From a virus, in the IMG/VR virus record IMGVR_UViG_3300021964_005746, positions 1-27,967 of that record: a DNA stretch of 27,967 nt; one strand, written 5' to 3'. Within the stretch, counting starts at the first letter, position 1. The number at the start of each line of letters is the position of its first letter. The notes beneath the pieces are model-generated. The model saw only the letters and a program-made list of their open reading frames with translations. It did no database searches and was not told where the DNA came from. The position numbers and the translations under genes are program-made. Shown here piece after piece: positions 7,668 to 16,211 of the stretch.

Positions 7668-10221
7668 CGATACCTAAGTTTGTAATGGTAACGCTTCCTT
7701 CGAATTTGTGTGCTTCGTCTGTTTTATATTTGTTATACAAAATTTTACCTGCAGAGCCCATAATGCTAGTAGTATATGCATTATAATCAGTATCTGAGCC
7801 AGTTGTAAACATTACAGCAGGGGAATTATCTTCTAGTTTTTGTTTTAATTGTGCTGGTGTTAATGCAGGGTCTGCTTGTAAATGTAAAGCACCCACACCG
7901 CACACTTGCGGAGTTGCCATACTTGTACCACTAATAGATTGCTGCCCAAAACTTCCATCGAGCTTATAAGGTGTTGGGCCACCTATTTCTGATATCTGTG
8001 AACATGCACTAATAATATTTGTACCAGGTGCCCATATTGTTACCGCTGGGCCTTTCATACTGTCTGGCTTTGTTACATCTTGATCGTTAAGAATTCTACT
8101 GTCAATGTTTCCTACGTTAAATGCAGTTGTCGCATATGGCGAAGGAGGTCTGTGATAGTTGTATGTTCCATATCCAGTAAATGTAACAGTATTGTTATAG
8201 TCTGCTCCTCCTGCAACATCAACTTTATAAAAGTCATTTCCAGCAGCAATACAAACATGTACTCCAGCAGCAACAAGGTCTGCTGTTTCAGCATCAACAT
8301 ATGCTACTTGGACAGGTATCTTCCATCTTGAACCTACATAAGGTACAACACCTGTGTTTGCCCATACCTGACTAATATTACTGTATTCAACACCGTATGT
8401 CCATGCTGTGCCTCTATAGTTTCCACTAGCAGGAACCTGTGCGTTTGGAATGTTAGTGCCATATCCCCAACTCATATTAACAATGGTCGGACGTTTAACT
8501 CCTGTAACAGGGTCAACAGGTTTAAGGTTGTGCCATTGCCTAATACAATCAAAAGAGTTGGTTATTGAAATGCCGTTGTCAGGATCTGTTGATCCTTCTA
8601 AGCCACCTAATTTCATTGAATAAATTCTTGCTTTCTTTGCCCAACCAAAGGTTTTACCTGCCACTGTTCCTGTGCAGTGTGTACCGTGACCATGATAGTC
8701 TGTATAAAAAACTGTGTCTTGTGTTCCAGTTACTCCACTTTCATCGTACCAATCTATCTCTTGCACTCTGCTGTAACCGTTAGATGGTCTATACATATTG
8801 CGTCCTGAGTTAGCACCTTTAAAAATACTTTTTAGTGTTGTAAAACTAGGCTTACTTAATACTGGTTCAAAATATTTTTTGAACAATGCATATCCTAACG
8901 GATTGTTTTCTTTAATGCCTTCTGGTGTACGCATATCGTCAGTCCATTCAGGACTTAAACTTCCACCATCCCAAAACTCACTCATATTCCACATACCCCA
9001 GTTGAGTAAGTATGTGTATTCTTTGTATGCTACACTTGCTGCTTCTGCACCAGAAGCACCATCTGTGTTGTACGCTGTTGAATATCCGCTTGGATCAAAT
9101 TTACCACCGTCAATAGCTTGTTGCATTGCTTTGTGTAATTCTGTTTCTCTCCAGTCGAAAGTATTATCCATGGAGTACTTAGCATCGCTAGTCATTACAA
9201 CTTGATCTTCACTTCCAGGTACTGCTCCTGGAATTCCAAAAATGTGTATAGTATGGAATAAGTGTTCCATTACTTCTTCAATTTCACTCTGCTGGGTTGT
9301 TGGGTTTGGTCCACTTGTGTTTGCATACCACACCATATCATTTACAACATGGCTATCTAAGAAATCTATATATCCTGCATACGTTGCTGCACCATCATCT
9401 GTTAACCAGTTAGGTGTATATGATGATCCGCCGCCATAGCCCATTCTTTGTGCTGCTGGAAATCCAGCATGATAAGTTCCTGGATCACCTTTTAGTGTGG
9501 CAATTAATCTTTTTTGTTGACGTGAATTAATTCCATTTCCTGTTGGATCGATTATTAGTTTTACAGTCTGTGCTACTTTATCTACATAAGTGTCGGGTAC
9601 TGCTGTTGCTCCGCCAACTGCTCCTGCTACAACAAATTTTAATCCGTGTACATATAACGATCTATCAAACACTGCACCATTGGTGTTATCTGCTACAAGT
9701 GGTGTACTAATATACTCATCTGTATCGTCCATAAGAAACTCTGGGTGATTGACCTGTATACCACTATCTTGAATAACAACATCAACACCGTGTCCGTCTA
9801 GTGGATACAAATAGTCATCTGTTATCTGTGTAACTATCTGTTCGGCGGAAGGTGTGCTACCATTACCATAGTTTTCTGTTAAGCTCTGGCAACGTTTAAG
9901 TCCCCAGTTATCAATGTTACCTGCACTACCTGAACCTCTATAGAATGTTCCTGACTGTCTTGCTCTAAGGCTAATCTCAACATCATCTCGTTCTTCTACA
10001 GGAATTTCAACAGCCAGTACTCTTTCATCAGCTCTTAAAGTTTCTGCTTCATCATCTGATAAAAAGAAGTGTGTAGATCTTTGCGAAGCTTCACGTGCAT
10101 TTGCAACTACAACTTCTCTATTTGGAATTGTTTCGGAACCGAATTTAGAAACCATTTCTGCATCAAATGCAGTTATGTCAACGTCGGAATTTACTGTTAC
10201 AATATATTCTCTTTCAGCCAT
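7663..10221 (-). CDS. Subtilisin-like (S8) serine protease with large inserted domain, 852 aa
   Basis: All parts of the S8 catalytic machinery are visible: Asp152 in QDSG, His512 in HGHGTHC, oxyanion Asn662 in AAGN, and Ser767 in GTSMATP. Residues 1-80 resemble an I9-type propeptide (YIVTVNSDVD... then VLAVEIPVE). No signal peptide is seen, fitting a virion-borne enzyme. The unusual feature is the ~360 residues between Asp152 and His512, where classical subtilisins have only a few dozen. The insert holds an EEVMEHLFHTIHIFG segment (315-329) with closely spaced His residues. The protein may process virion proteins or digest host surface proteins or glycoproteins on entry. It lies between two fibre genes and is probably co-transcribed with the upstream fibre gene, nine bases away. 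Confidence 0.85.
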   Translation of the reverse strand: MAEREYIVTVNSDVDITAFDAEMVSKFGSETIPNREVVVANAREASQRSTHFFLSDDEAETLRADERVLAVEIPVEERDDVEISLRARQSGTFYRGSGSAGNIDNWGLKRCQSLTENYGNGSTPSAEQIVTQITDDYLYPLDGHGVDVVIQDSGIQVNHPEFLMDDTDEYISTPLVADNTNGAVFDRSLYVHGLKFVVAGAVGGATAVPDTYVDKVAQTVKLIIDPTGNGINSRQQKRLIATLKGDPGTYHAGFPAAQRMGYGGGSSYTPNWLTDDGAATYAGYIDFLDSHVVNDMVWYANTSGPNPTTQQSEIEEVMEHLFHTIHIFGIPGAVPGSEDQVVMTSDAKYSMDNTFDWRETELHKAMQQAIDGGKFDPSGYSTAYNTDGASGAEAASVAYKEYTYLLNWGMWNMSEFWDGGSLSPEWTDDMRTPEGIKENNPLGYALFKKYFEPVLSKPSFTTLKSIFKGANSGRNMYRPSNGYSRVQEIDWYDESGVTGTQDTVFYTDYHGHGTHCTGTVAGKTFGWAKKARIYSMKLGGLEGSTDPDNGISITNSFDCIRQWHNLKPVDPVTGVKRPTIVNMSWGYGTNIPNAQVPASGNYRGTAWTYGVEYSNISQVWANTGVVPYVGSRWKIPVQVAYVDAETADLVAAGVHVCIAAGNDFYKVDVAGGADYNNTVTFTGYGTYNYHRPPSPYATTAFNVGNIDSRILNDQDVTKPDSMKGPAVTIWAPGTNIISACSQISEIGGPTPYKLDGSFGQQSISGTSMATPQVCGVGALHLQADPALTPAQLKQKLEDNSPAVMFTTGSDTDYNAYTTSIMGSAGKILYNKYKTDEAHKFEGSVTITNLGIA

Positions 10222-10230
10222 TTCCTATAC

Positions 10231-11946
10231 CTATACTAGACTTGCCCACGCACCATTTTCATATACCTGAGCTTTGTTTAATGTAGAATCGTATACCATA
10301 TCACCGTTTCCTGGTGTTAGTGCATTCTTTTCTGTTGTAGTAAAACTAGGTAATCTAAATGGAGCACCAGTAACTCTTACACCGTCTTGTGTATCTAAAA
10401 CTAAGGTTGAACTACTTGTGATTTGTGGTGTGCCAGTATCGGTTTGAGCGATGGTTTTAACTGATAGTGTATCAGTAACAGTTAAGTTTGTTGTTGTGTG
10501 ATTAGTTGTTGTAAAGTTAGTTGCGTTAAATTGATCTGCTATTAATAGGTTGTTTACAGTTAAATCGTTTTCAACTACTAGATCACTTTGCATTGTAACA
10601 AGCGGAGTAACGCTTATAGATGAACTGTCACTTGTGTCAATGTTTGAACCTGTGAATACAAAGTTACCAACTTCAGCAGCAATTGCGCCTCCTGTTGCTG
10701 TACCACCTGATACCCATGCACCAAAGCCTGTACCGTTAACGCTTGTTGATAACGCACTATCAGAATACAAAGAAAACTCTAATGTACTAATAATGTCTAC
10801 ATAGTATTCCTCACCATTAAGCTGCGTCATGCCATTAACACCTGTAATAGTTACAGGTTGTCCTTCATAGAACCCGTGTGCAGAAGTTGTATTGATTACA
10901 ACTGGATTTGCTTGTGTTGCACCAGCAATAGTTGCAGTTGTAGCACCACTACCTATTGCGTCTGCTGCTGGCGACCATTGCGATCCGTCCCATTTAAGTA
11001 CTTGGTTAGCACTCGGTGAGCTTGTTGAAACATCTGAAAGTGTTGTAATAGAAGTTGCTGTTAAATTCTGTAATGCACTATCTGCTTTAGTACCTTGAGC
11101 TGACGTTGCAGCATCAGTAATACCATAACCAGCAAGTGTTGTTGCATTGTTTGCTAGTTTAATCCATGCACCTCCATGAGCAAAATATCCTGAGGCTGTT
11201 GCGTGTACATGAGCAAACATGCCGTGATAGGTTGCTGCGTTAGGTAAGTCACCTTCAGTTGCAAATACGTTTGAGTATAAAATTTTGTTTGTGCCTAGGT
11301 TTAGGTCACCACTCACTGTTAAACTGTTTAGTAATGGTGGTGTATATGTAAACACACCTGTAGTATTATCGTAACTAACTGCTCCGTCACCTGCCGCAGT
11401 TCCTTCTGTGCCAACTGAAACACTTGACCTAACTGCTGCTTGATCTAATCCAGCTGCTGGTGCTGCTGCGTTAATCCATGCGCTGCCGTTCCATTTTAAA
11501 ACTTGATCAGCACTTGGTGATGCAATAGTTACGTTTGATAAATCTTGTAAATTTGACGGAATAGCCGGGTAACCTAATACTGGTTGTACCCATTGGTTAC
11601 TATCTCCATCATTGATATAGACATACAGTGTACCATTAGTACTGTTAAACCAAATTGTACCTTCTTCCGGCGTACTTGGTGCAGATTGGCTAACTTCGAT
11701 ACTACCACTTCCGCTACCGCCACCAACGCCTGCTGCTGTTGCTTTTGCTGCAAATATTGCGTTAGTAACGTTGGTTAAATCTCCTCTTGCTAATGGTAAA
11801 CCACCTACAACCTGACTATCGTACAGTCTAATTGTGTTATTGTCTTTATCATAGAATATTTCTCCACGAGCACCTGTTTTTCTATCCAGAAATTCTGCAT
11901 CTCTTGGTACTACACGAAGGTTATTAATGATAGGTAAATTTGCCAT
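10231..11946 (-). CDS. Repeat-built tail fibre/structural protein, 571 aa
   Basis: The N-terminus (NLPIINNLRVVPRDAEFLDRK with a GEIFYDKDNNTIRLYD strand pair) is like virion proteins of marine T4-like phages. It is followed by an IWFNSTNGTLYVYINDG module (98-113), two LS.V....S..QVLKW.GS.W repeats (136-159 and 303-326), a YDNTTGVFTYTPP module (192-204) shared with the neighbouring 541-aa fibre, and a segment 336-420 (AHGFYEGQPVTITGV...) resembling the FCCH-like beta fold found in phage fibres. The C-terminus (GDMVYDSTLNKAQVYENGAW) looks like a fibre-tip or collar module. No enzymatic motif is seen. Its late box is at 11977-11984; the Shine-Dalgarno is weak. Confidence 0.8.
   Translation of the reverse strand: MANLPIINNLRVVPRDAEFLDRKTGARGEIFYDKDNNTIRLYDSQVVGGLPLARGDLTNVTNAIFAAKATAAGVGGGSGSGSIEVSQSAPSTPEEGTIWFNSTNGTLYVYINDGDSNQWVQPVLGYPAIPSNLQDLSNVTIASPSADQVLKWNGSAWINAAAPAAGLDQAAVRSSVSVGTEGTAAGDGAVSYDNTTGVFTYTPPLLNSLTVSGDLNLGTNKILYSNVFATEGDLPNAATYHGMFAHVHATASGYFAHGGAWIKLANNATTLAGYGITDAATSAQGTKADSALQNLTATSITTLSDVSTSSPSANQVLKWDGSQWSPAADAIGSGATTATIAGATQANPVVINTTSAHGFYEGQPVTITGVNGMTQLNGEEYYVDIISTLEFSLYSDSALSTSVNGTGFGAWVSGGTATGGAIAAEVGNFVFTGSNIDTSDSSSISVTPLVTMQSDLVVENDLTVNNLLIADQFNATNFTTTNHTTTNLTVTDTLSVKTIAQTDTGTPQITSSSTLVLDTQDGVRVTGAPFRLPSFTTTEKNALTPGNGDMVYDSTLNKAQVYENGAWASLV
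10969..11040 (-). repeat. Fibre repeat LSDV...QVLKW.GS.W, copy 2 of the 571-aa protein
   Basis: This encodes residues 303-326 (LSDVSTSSPSANQVLKWDGS then QWSP), the same module as in the 541-aa fibre. Confidence 0.65.
11470..11541 (-). repeat. Fibre repeat LSNV...QVLKWNGSAW, copy 1 of the 571-aa protein
   Basis: This encodes residues 136-159 (LSNVTIASPSADQVLKWNGS then AWIN) and is close to 10969-11040. Confidence 0.65.
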
Positions 11947-11976
11947 ATTTTGAGTTCATCCACTGTTGTTGTAAAG

Positions 11977-11984
11977 TATTTATC
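11977..11984 (-). promoter_or_regulatory. Late promoter box GATAAATA for the 571-aa fibre and protease genes
   Basis: It is a one-mismatch match to TATAAATA located 31 bases upstream of the fibre ATG. With the box at 12020-12027 it forms a divergent promoter region between the fibre genes and the modification island. Confidence 0.6.
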
Positions 11985-12019
11985 TGCTTTCAGACTATTC
12001 ATGTCATTAATAAACTGGC

Positions 12020-12027
12020 CATAAATA
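12020..12027 (+). promoter_or_regulatory. Late promoter box CATAAATA heading the plus-strand modification operon
   Basis: The box is followed by five bases and then the ATG at 12033. At T4 late spacing, the first transcribed base is the A of that ATG. This supports the start at 12033 over an in-frame ATG at 11940, which would lie upstream of the promoter. Confidence 0.6.
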
Positions 12028-12032
12028 GTAGT

Positions 12033-12611
12033 ATGATTATAGAGAAAGATATTGCAACATGGACCGGCGTTATGAGACCCGAAGAATGTGCAGCCCTTAT
12101 TGAATATTATGAAAAATTGAACGACTTGCATTTAACTGCTAGTCGTCAAACTTTAGGAGATAATTCAGCACATAATAAAGCAGATCATGCTGCGTTTCTT
12201 CTTGAACAACCTGCATTGAATATGTCAACAGACAATCCTACTATACATACTTTTATGAATAGATTTATTGATTGCTGGAAGCAATATACTGCACATTATA
12301 GTGTGTTAGGCGAGTGCGGTGATCACAGAGTTTACTTTATGAAACTTCAAAAAACCCTTCCAGGAGAAGGATATCATACTTGGCATTTTGAATCAGATAC
12401 AAAAGAAAGGTCAGGTAGAATTGCAGCGTGGGGAATGTATCTTAATACAGTTGACGAAGGCGGAGAAACAGAATGGTTGTACCAAAAGAAGCGTATTGCT
12501 GCTACTGAAGGTACACTAGTTGTTTGGCCTGCAAGTTACACCCATACTCACAGAGGCAATCCGCCATTAAGTGGTGAAAAATATCTTTTAACAGGCTGGG
12601 TTGAGTTTTAA
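12033..12611 (+). CDS. 2OG-Fe(II) oxygenase, 192 aa, first gene of the plus operon
   Basis: The C-terminal half is a double-stranded beta helix with His118-X-Glu120 (WHFES), a distal His171 or His173 in YTHTHRG, and Lys183 in GEKYLLTGW as the probable 2-oxoglutarate anchor. This is the prolyl-4-hydroxylase-like layout of phage 2OG oxygenases, which couple 2OG decarboxylation to hydroxylation of a protein, nucleic acid or small molecule. The substrate is not readable from sequence. I start at 12033 because residues further upstream look untranslated and lie beyond the promoter box. The stop overlaps the next ATG (TAATG). The gene has no separate Shine-Dalgarno, in keeping with a leaderless start. 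Confidence 0.75.
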   Translation: MIIEKDIATWTGVMRPEECAALIEYYEKLNDLHLTASRQTLGDNSAHNKADHAAFLLEQPALNMSTDNPTIHTFMNRFIDCWKQYTAHYSVLGECGDHRVYFMKLQKTLPGEGYHTWHFESDTKERSGRIAAWGMYLNTVDEGGETEWLYQKKRIAATEGTLVVWPASYTHTHRGNPPLSGEKYLLTGWVEF

Positions 12612-13228
12612 TGAAAGTAATACCTACGTTTCCAACAGAACTATTTGAATTTCGTAACACAGAGCTTGACAACGATGCTTTGATTCCTTTGTGTGAGCAG
12701 TATGCAGATCATGTGAAGCAATCAGAAACAATTAGCTCAATGAGAAACTTGCATGATAAGAAAGAATTACAACCTTTGTTTTCATGGATTAATGATTGCA
12801 TAAAGCAAGTTCACGTACAACAAAAATTTGACTGCGATGGTTTTAAAATTACAAGCAGTTGGTTTAATAGAGCATTGCCTAGAGAAGGTATGCGTTTACA
12901 ATATCACAGACACTCTATGAGTTTTTTAAGTGGTGTATATTATCTCACTGAAGGTTCTGCAACAGTATTTGAAGATCCTGTTAAGCATAGAACAGAAGCA
13001 CAACTAGAGGTGCTTAGACATGATTATAGTCCGCACTGGTTTAGTGAAGCTGAAGCTGGAAAACTTGTTTTATTTCCTAGTTGGTTATTTCATAGTTCAA
13101 CACCGCACTTCGGAGAAAAAGATAGATACATTATAAGTTTTAATACAATGCCATATGGGGATATAAATTTTAATCTAGCAACAGACTCGGTTGCAAGTTT
13201 AGAAGTACATACCAAGGAAAAGAAATGA
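12611..13228 (+). CDS. 2OG-Fe(II) oxygenase of the TIGR02466/PF13759 type, 205 aa
   Basis: The pattern SSWFNR, then YHRHSMSFLSGVYYL (98-112), KLVLFPSWLFHSS (151-163) and RYIISFN (172-178) is that of the TIGR02466-like family. Metal ligands are probably His99 or His101 and His161, and Arg172 binds 2OG. The proximal motif reads His-Arg-His-Ser, without the acidic residue of a standard HxD/E triad. Two relatives lie in the minus operon (23605-24192 and 22179-22805). The gene is coupled to its neighbours by TAATG upstream and ATGA downstream. Substrate unknown. Confidence 0.7.
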   Translation: MKVIPTFPTELFEFRNTELDNDALIPLCEQYADHVKQSETISSMRNLHDKKELQPLFSWINDCIKQVHVQQKFDCDGFKITSSWFNRALPREGMRLQYHRHSMSFLSGVYYLTEGSATVFEDPVKHRTEAQLEVLRHDYSPHWFSEAEAGKLVLFPSWLFHSSTPHFGEKDRYIISFNTMPYGDINFNLATDSVASLEVHTKEKK

Positions 13229-14709
13229 TTAATAAATTACTTGTGCTAGGTGGCGGCAATGCTGGACTAATGACTGCACTATATCATAAAAAGTCTATTG
13301 ACAACTTAGACATTACACTTATTAAATCTGATAAAATTGGAACTATTGGTGTTGGCGAAGGTAGTACTGAACATTGGAGAAGATTCGCTGATGCAGTAGG
13401 TATTACAATGACTGATCTTGCAAAAGAATGTGGCGCAACTATTAAGATTGGTATTAAGTTTGAAGATTGGCACGGTGACAAAACCAGTTACTATCACAGT
13501 TTAGCAGAACCATATGTATTTATAGATGCATACACAGGTGATGCACATACATTGATGAGATTGATTTCAGAAGGTGTTGACTCTGAATCGTTGCATTGGG
13601 ATTTACCTATGCAAGGATATGTAAGTCCGCCATTTGAAGATTACTATCAGTTCCATTTTGATAGTGAAAAATTAAATGCATTTTTAGAAAAGAGATGTAT
13701 TGAAGCAGGTATTAACGTTATAACTACAGAAGTTGTAGATGTTAACATTGGTGACGGGGGCTTTGTAGACTCAGTAGTCGACATAGAAAGACGAACACAC
13801 ACCGCAGACTTTTTTATTGATAGTAGTGGATTCAAAAGAGTTATTGCAAGTAAACTAGGTGCTGAATGGGTAGACTGGTCATCATTTTTACCTATGAATA
13901 GTGCTATTGCTTTTCAAACACCACGCCAAGAAGAGATACCACCTTACACACTTTCTAAAGCATTAAGTGCTGGTTGGCATTGGCGTAGTCCTGTACAAGA
14001 ACGTTTTGGTAACGGTTATGTGTTTAGTGATCAATTTATTTCTGAAGACGAAGCCATAGCAGAAATACAATCGTTATTTTCAGATACAATTAATATAGGT
14101 AGAAAAATTAATTTTGTTTCAGGTAAGGTTAATAAGTTTTGGATTAAGAACTGTGTTAGCATTGGACTTAGCAGTAACTTTGTAGAGCCTTTAGAAGCAA
14201 GTAGTATTTCAACAACTATACAACAATCAAGAGCATTAGTTGCTGCACTAGCATCTTGGGAACGTGGCGATCAAGCAACTATAAATGAATACAATAGGAT
14301 ATTTGATGACTGTTTAAGTAATGTGTTAGACTTTATTCAATTGCATTATTTTACACAAAGAGAAGATTCAAAGTTTTGGCGTTGGTGTAAAAATGAAATA
14401 GAAGTTACTCCTTTTAATAAACAAAACTTAGAAAATTTTAAAACACAATTTGTAAATCAAATATTATTACCCGAAGACGGTATGCATGGAAGTTTTAGAA
14501 TTTACGATCATTTAAATTGGATACAAGTTATGCATGGATTGCGTATGTTTGATATTCCTAGCATTAAAAAATTGTACAACAAACGTTACAGTAAATATCG
14601 TGCTGAAGACACAGCACAACTATCTTCATTGCCGCAAACTCCTACTGAAGGATTTGTAAAATGTAGAGAAGCAATAAACATATTGAAAGGAACCACTTAT
14701 AAGTTATGA
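13225..14709 (+). CDS. Flavin-dependent (tryptophan-type) halogenase 1, 494 aa
   Basis: The FAD-binding start is LVLGGGNAGL (GxGxxG type). It is followed by IGVGEGSTEHW (41-51), the position of the GVGEATIP motif of PrnA/RebH. Lys74 in GATIKIGIKF aligns with the catalytic Lys79 of PrnA, and Glu324 in VEPLEASS with the essential Glu346. The WxWxIP signature reads WHWRSP (251-256) and is followed by the typical FGNGYVFSDQF. These enzymes use FADH2, O2 and halide to make hypohalous acid that Lys delivers to an aromatic substrate. Length is normal (PrnA about 538). It is a close tandem paralogue of halogenase 2. Substrate unknown; free tryptophan is not assumed. Confidence 0.85.
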   Translation: MINKLLVLGGGNAGLMTALYHKKSIDNLDITLIKSDKIGTIGVGEGSTEHWRRFADAVGITMTDLAKECGATIKIGIKFEDWHGDKTSYYHSLAEPYVFIDAYTGDAHTLMRLISEGVDSESLHWDLPMQGYVSPPFEDYYQFHFDSEKLNAFLEKRCIEAGINVITTEVVDVNIGDGGFVDSVVDIERRTHTADFFIDSSGFKRVIASKLGAEWVDWSSFLPMNSAIAFQTPRQEEIPPYTLSKALSAGWHWRSPVQERFGNGYVFSDQFISEDEAIAEIQSLFSDTINIGRKINFVSGKVNKFWIKNCVSIGLSSNFVEPLEASSISTTIQQSRALVAALASWERGDQATINEYNRIFDDCLSNVLDFIQLHYFTQREDSKFWRWCKNEIEVTPFNKQNLENFKTQFVNQILLPEDGMHGSFRIYDHLNWIQVMHGLRMFDIPSIKKLYNKRYSKYRAEDTAQLSSLPQTPTEGFVKCREAINILKGTTYKL

Positions 14710-16211
14710 TAAAATCTCTAACAATATTAGGTGGCGGAACAAGTGGATTAGTTGCAGCACTAACACTTAGAAAATCCCACCCTCTATTAAAATTAAAACT
14801 TTTAAGATCAAGTAAGATTGGTATTATTGGCGTTGGTGAAGGTAGCACAGAACACTGGCAAAAATTTATGCACCATGTTGATATTGATGTTCCAACGATT
14901 GTTAGAGAAACAGGAGCAACATTTAAAATCGGTATTAAGTTTACTAATTGGCAAGGAGATGGGAAACATTATTTCCACAGTTTAACAGAACAGTTTTCGG
15001 CTCTAGATCCGCTTAATGAAGCACCTGTTCAATGGATGAGAATGATTGCTGAAAATTGGGATCCTGTTGATACTGTTTGGAAAAGAACTGCTAATAGTTT
15101 ACATGCTGAGCCCTTTCATGATAGTTTTGCTCAGTACCATTTTGATACACATAAGTTAAATGACTTCTTTACACGTCTATGCATAGAAAGAGGTATTGAA
15201 GTATTAGATGTTGATATTGCAGATGTAATTTTAGATGAAACAGGCAATGTTAAAGAGCTAGTTGATGAAGCAGGTGTAAAACATGCCAGTGATTTCTTTA
15301 TTGATTGTAGTGGCTTCAATAGAGTTATATCAAGTAAACTAGGACAAAAATGGATAGACTGTGGACATCAACTTCCTATGAATAGTGCTATTGCATTTCC
15401 TACTGCTAGAACTGAAGACATACCATCTTATACAGAAGCAACCGCACTAAGCAGTGGTTGGTGTTGGAGAATTCCTACACAAGATAGATATGGAAATGGT
15501 TATGTGTTTAGTGATCAATTTATTAATGAAACACAAGCATATGATGAAGTATCGCAGCACTATGAAAAGCATTTAGGTATTAAAGATTTAGAAATAGGTA
15601 AACGTGTAAAATTTAATGCTGGTTACGTTAACGAGTTTTGGACAAAGAATTGTGTATCATTAGGGCTTAGTGCTATGTTTGTAGAACCTTTAGAAGCAAC
15701 ATCAATAGGTTCAACAATACAACAAGTTAATATACTTGTAGGTAGTTTATTGTGCTATAGAAAAAATGATGATACCGTTGCAAAAAGATTTAATGAAAGA
15801 ATGAATTTAATTGCTACTAACATCATTGACTTTATTCAGATACATTATCTTACAAAACGTAATGACTCAGAGTTTTGGCGTTGGTGTGATGAAGGTATTG
15901 TTCTAACGCCATTCAACGAAGAAACACTACAGTCATTTAAAACTGCTTATCCTAATTCAGGACACTTTGTTGATCCGTCTCTTATGTTCAGTTATCTTAA
16001 TTGGATACAAGTTATGCACGGCTTACATCTTTTTGATTATGATGCTTGTAAAAAGTTTTGGGAAGAAAATTTTGCAGAAAGACACAATGAAAGTTTAACA
16101 AATTTAATGAAAAAACAATTAGCAGATTGGCCAGATGAAAAAATTTACACACATCGAGAAGCATTAAACATATTAAAAGATCGTTACTTGGAGATGCACC
16201 ATGAATTCTAA
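14706..16211 (+). CDS. Flavin-dependent (tryptophan-type) halogenase 2, 501 aa
   Basis: The motifs match halogenase 1 position by position at the N-terminus: ILGGGTSGL (7-15), GVGEGSTEHW (42-51) and catalytic Lys74 in GATFKIGIKF. The WxWxIP signature is intact as WCWRIP (252-257), and the active-site Glu330 lies in VEPLEATS. The C-terminal DFIQIHYLTKRNDSEFWRWC region is nearly the same in halogenase 1, so the pair arose by tandem duplication. The ATGA junction with halogenase 1 and an 11-base overlap with halogenase 3 indicate coupled translation. Of the three tandem halogenases, this one has the most complete signature motif. Confidence 0.85.
   Translation: MIKSLTILGGGTSGLVAALTLRKSHPLLKLKLLRSSKIGIIGVGEGSTEHWQKFMHHVDIDVPTIVRETGATFKIGIKFTNWQGDGKHYFHSLTEQFSALDPLNEAPVQWMRMIAENWDPVDTVWKRTANSLHAEPFHDSFAQYHFDTHKLNDFFTRLCIERGIEVLDVDIADVILDETGNVKELVDEAGVKHASDFFIDCSGFNRVISSKLGQKWIDCGHQLPMNSAIAFPTARTEDIPSYTEATALSSGWCWRIPTQDRYGNGYVFSDQFINETQAYDEVSQHYEKHLGIKDLEIGKRVKFNAGYVNEFWTKNCVSLGLSAMFVEPLEATSIGSTIQQVNILVGSLLCYRKNDDTVAKRFNERMNLIATNIIDFIQIHYLTKRNDSEFWRWCDEGIVLTPFNEETLQSFKTAYPNSGHFVDPSLMFSYLNWIQVMHGLHLFDYDACKKFWEENFAERHNESLTNLMKKQLADWPDEKIYTHREALNILKDRYLEMHHEF

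Noticed and set aside
8080-9439. Several plus-strand open frames (about 60-135 codons) inside the protease gene
   Set aside because: They are antisense shadows of a gene with clear catalytic motifs; composition is Ser/Cys/Leu-rich as expected from antisense reading.
11940-12032. Upstream in-frame ATG extending the first island oxygenase by 31 residues
   Set aside because: The extension is Cys/aromatic-rich with no family similarity and lies upstream of the late promoter box; the ATG at 12033 fits the promoter spacing.
11910-12131. Minus-strand frame of 73 codons between the fibre gene and the island
   Set aside because: It overlaps the well-supported oxygenase and the fibre start on the other strand, has no ribosome site and no recognisable product.
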